Below the pieces are notes generated by a model, which was not told the DNA's origin, did no database searches, and saw only the letters and a list, made by a program, of their open reading frames with translations. Below are positions 62,756 through 64,000 of a stretch of 64,000 nt of DNA, one piece after another. Numbering within the stretch: the first letter of the stretch is position 1; the number at the start of each line of letters is the position of its first letter. Position numbers and translations under genes: made by a program. The stretch lies in NCBI GenBank assembly GCA_022747635.1, contig JAKTNV010000006.1, positions 70,347,590 through 70,411,589 on the forward strand, in the 5' to 3' direction. The DNA comes from Hetaerina americana (lineage: Eukaryota > Arthropoda > Insecta > Odonata > Calopterygidae).

Positions 62756-64000
62756 TTTTACACCCTGAAATTGTTGCATTGTTATGAATATTACTCAAAT
62801 GGCTTTTGGCAATTTCAAGAGTTCTGTAGTAGCTCTAAGAGAATCTCGGACAAGAACACCTTTTCCAACAAAACTTATTTACATAATAGCTGTAACAATT
62901 GCTGGGATCCAGTTTTTGTCCTAAATGAATTTTTAAAGTAATTTAACATGGAAACTAATATTTAATTTTCGTCATGATCATTTTCTCGATAGATAATTGC
63001 TTTTAGACTAAAAAGAATTTACCATGTCCATTCTAATAATAATCTCATGTAATGAGCGATAATAAACTCTGGACTTTGAAAGCAGTAATAGTAACGGAAT
63101 ATCCATGAGCTGAAATATGCCATGAAATAATCGACATAACCTGCAGAGAATTGGTCCAAGTAGTCCTTACAAATACCAGATGGTGAACTTGAAAACAAAT
63201 AGATAGACCCCACTAGTACTACTTTCAGAATATGTAATTATTACTTTTTTCAAGTATTTATTAAAAGGTTAAATGATTTCACCCTCAACAAAATTTCTTA
63301 ACGGTGAAATGCTGTTTATTTCTGGGTATTGAATGCGCAAAAAATATTATACGATACACGAAAATCTTGAAAAAAGAACTCAAAATCTCGAGATAATATT
63401 GGTGAATTTTTGTCCATAGACTGCTGCTTTTGACTCAAGACTCAAGGAAAGAGTAAGGGGAGCTCTAAAAACATCAAACGAAAATAAATTTTCATTCTTA
63501 GGAAACCACTGACCTTAAAACAGTAGAATCACAAATCCATGCGTTTCCAGTTTCGAGAAAAAGATTTCCACTGCGTACTTGAAAAAATTTACTGAAAAAT
63601 ATATTTGTACTTATGTTTGAATGGGCTTTAACTGTTGTAAATAAGAGCGGATATATTACACGGCCATGAAAAAAACACCAGTAACAATTCCATTAAAAAA
63701 CCAAAATTCTTGTTTCTATAACACGTAAAAAATCAAATTTAAGTAAAAATAAAATGATTATCTTCTCGCTTGGCTCTTTGGCTTTTCACGAATATAATTT
63801 CATGAACAAGCATGGAAGCTGTCTATTCCTCCTATTCTTAGAATCCTTCAGAAAATAATATTTATGCGAGGAGGTGGAGATGGCGCAGAAATCACCGTAG
63901 CCTGTGGTGACAATTCCTACTTATAGACAATCAAAATTTCCCCCTCAAGCAGCATGTCCATTATTAATTATTAAAGGAATTTTCAATTGATCAGAAAAGT
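62756..64000. other. AT-rich, nothing recognised
   Basis: No supportable feature up to the end of the window. Confidence 0.5.

Noticed and set aside
62701..62760. Possible intact tRNA gene
   Set aside because: The A-box-like sequence is present but the B box is mutated and no cloverleaf closes; a SINE remnant explains it better.

Overview
This is eukaryotic, AT-rich, mostly non-coding DNA, almost certainly from an arthropod and probably an insect. The evidence is its mobile-element content: four mariner elements, several decayed copies of an insect-type non-LTR retrotransposon, a Penelope-like fragment, tRNA-derived SINE remnants, and about ten long (TA)n microsatellites. I see no bacterial-style genes or operons. 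I found no host gene I can name. The species cannot be fixed from the sequence.

Layout. 330-1653 is a decayed mariner with matching termini. It is followed by TA/GT repeats and then a pyrimidine-rich to CpG-rich island (2690-3540). 5200-6360 holds a minus-strand mariner fossil. 7085-8690 holds the 5' part (leader plus endonuclease domain) of a non-LTR element. A perfect 70-bp palindrome lies at 11290-11359, just left of the youngest-looking element, a 909-bp internally deleted mariner (11520-12428) with 30-bp identical termini and an uninterrupted reading frame. A minus-strand LINE reverse-transcriptase fossil is at 16380-16830. A SINE with a conserved central block is at 24160-24440. A fourth mariner (31153-32418) abuts a Penelope-like reverse-transcriptase fragment (32440-32930). 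LINE fossils follow at 46900-48800, 51220-51710 (minus), 56050-56770 and 57480-57960. A double-palindrome MITE is at 57970-58121. An unidentified 141-codon open frame, the best host-exon candidate, is at 58803-59225 on the minus strand.

An unusual large-scale pattern runs through the window. About ten GC-richer islands, each a few hundred bases to about 1 kb, are strongly strand-asymmetric, either CT-rich or GA-rich on the + strand. In the five places where both types adjoin, the pyrimidine-rich part always precedes the purine-rich part, often with CpG-rich sequence at the switch. The long Pro/Ser- or Arg/Gly-rich open frames in these islands are composition artefacts.

No genes cooperate in a pathway here. 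The supportable biology is transposon history (mariner, LINE, PLE, SINE), simple-sequence expansion, and the composition islands. The remaining stretches are AT-rich sequence in which I see nothing recognisable.
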